A program made the position numbers and the translations under genes. Positions 5,357 to 5,407 of a stretch of DNA of 5,407 nt are shown piece after piece. Below the pieces are notes generated by a model. The model worked only from the letters and a program-made list of their open reading frames with translations, searched no databases and was not told the DNA's origin. Within the stretch, counting starts at the first letter, position 1. Each line of letters begins with the position of its first letter. Source of the DNA: an uncultured Bacteroidota bacterium (GTDB lineage Bacteria; Bacteroidota; Bacteroidia; Flavobacteriales; Schleiferiaceae); the NCBI GenBank assembly GCA_913056475.1, contig CAJXMS010000163.1, positions 1-5,407 of the forward strand, read 5' to 3'.

Positions 5357-5407
5357 TTAAAATTTAGCAACCAGTTTTACGTTAAGCAGCCTTCCGGTCA
5401 GAAAATT
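5357..5407 (-). CDS. C-terminal fragment of a probable outer-membrane beta-barrel protein
   Basis: From the window edge the minus strand reads 16 codons in frame, NFLTGRLLNVKLVAKF, then TAA (5359-5357). Alternating polar and hydrophobic residues ending in a terminal Phe is the typical last strand of an outer-membrane beta-barrel (recognised by the BAM machinery), such as a TonB-dependent receptor. The fragment is short, so the family cannot be named. Its stop lies 32 bases before the methyltransferase ATG, and the same strand and close spacing fit one transcription unit. Confidence 0.45.
   Translation of the reverse strand, partial: NFLTGRLLNVKLVAKF

Overview
This window looks like an ordinary housekeeping stretch of a Bacteroidota chromosome. 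Three things point to that phylum. A 51-residue DUF4295-type protein sits directly after bL28 and bL33. The best promoter-like sequences fit the Bacteroidota -7 consensus TAnnTTTG. The start codons mostly lack Shine-Dalgarno sequences. The MnmA is also of the Bacteroidota kind. I cannot resolve the genus; the fairly GC-rich composition suggests a Cytophagales- or Chitinophagales-like lineage, but that is a guess.

Every supported gene lies on the minus strand, so transcription runs from high to low coordinates. At the high end are the last 16 codons of a gene that looks like an outer-membrane beta-barrel (5357-5407). Next come a PmtA-like SAM-dependent methyltransferase (4653-5324) and a two-helix membrane protein with a TPR-like tail (4189-4704), whose start overlaps the methyltransferase end by 52 bases. 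Then comes full-length CinA (2832-4094), joining a molybdopterin-binding-type domain to a PncC-type amidohydrolase domain.

The centre is a ribosomal-protein operon, rpmB-rpmG-DUF4295 (2696 down to 2069). It is driven by an exact -7 box at 2723-2730 and closed by an intrinsic terminator at 2005-2037. Below it, a second unit begins at a promoter-like box (1929-1936) almost touching the start codon of a secreted MORN-repeat protein (1156-1920). This is followed after 11 bases by mnmA (1144 to the window edge), which lacks only its last residues.

The themes are translation (two ribosomal proteins, one probable ribosome-associated small protein, a tRNA thiolase), nucleotide-cofactor repair (CinA) and cell-envelope proteins. 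There is no mobile element, CRISPR array, RNA gene or defence system that I can see, and no gene-free stretch over 300 bases. The most interesting observations are small: an AAGCT element 5-9 bases upstream of four start codons, a near-leaderless promoter arrangement for the MORN gene, the MORN/mnmA unit after the terminator where I would expect ftsY, and the 52-base gene overlap.
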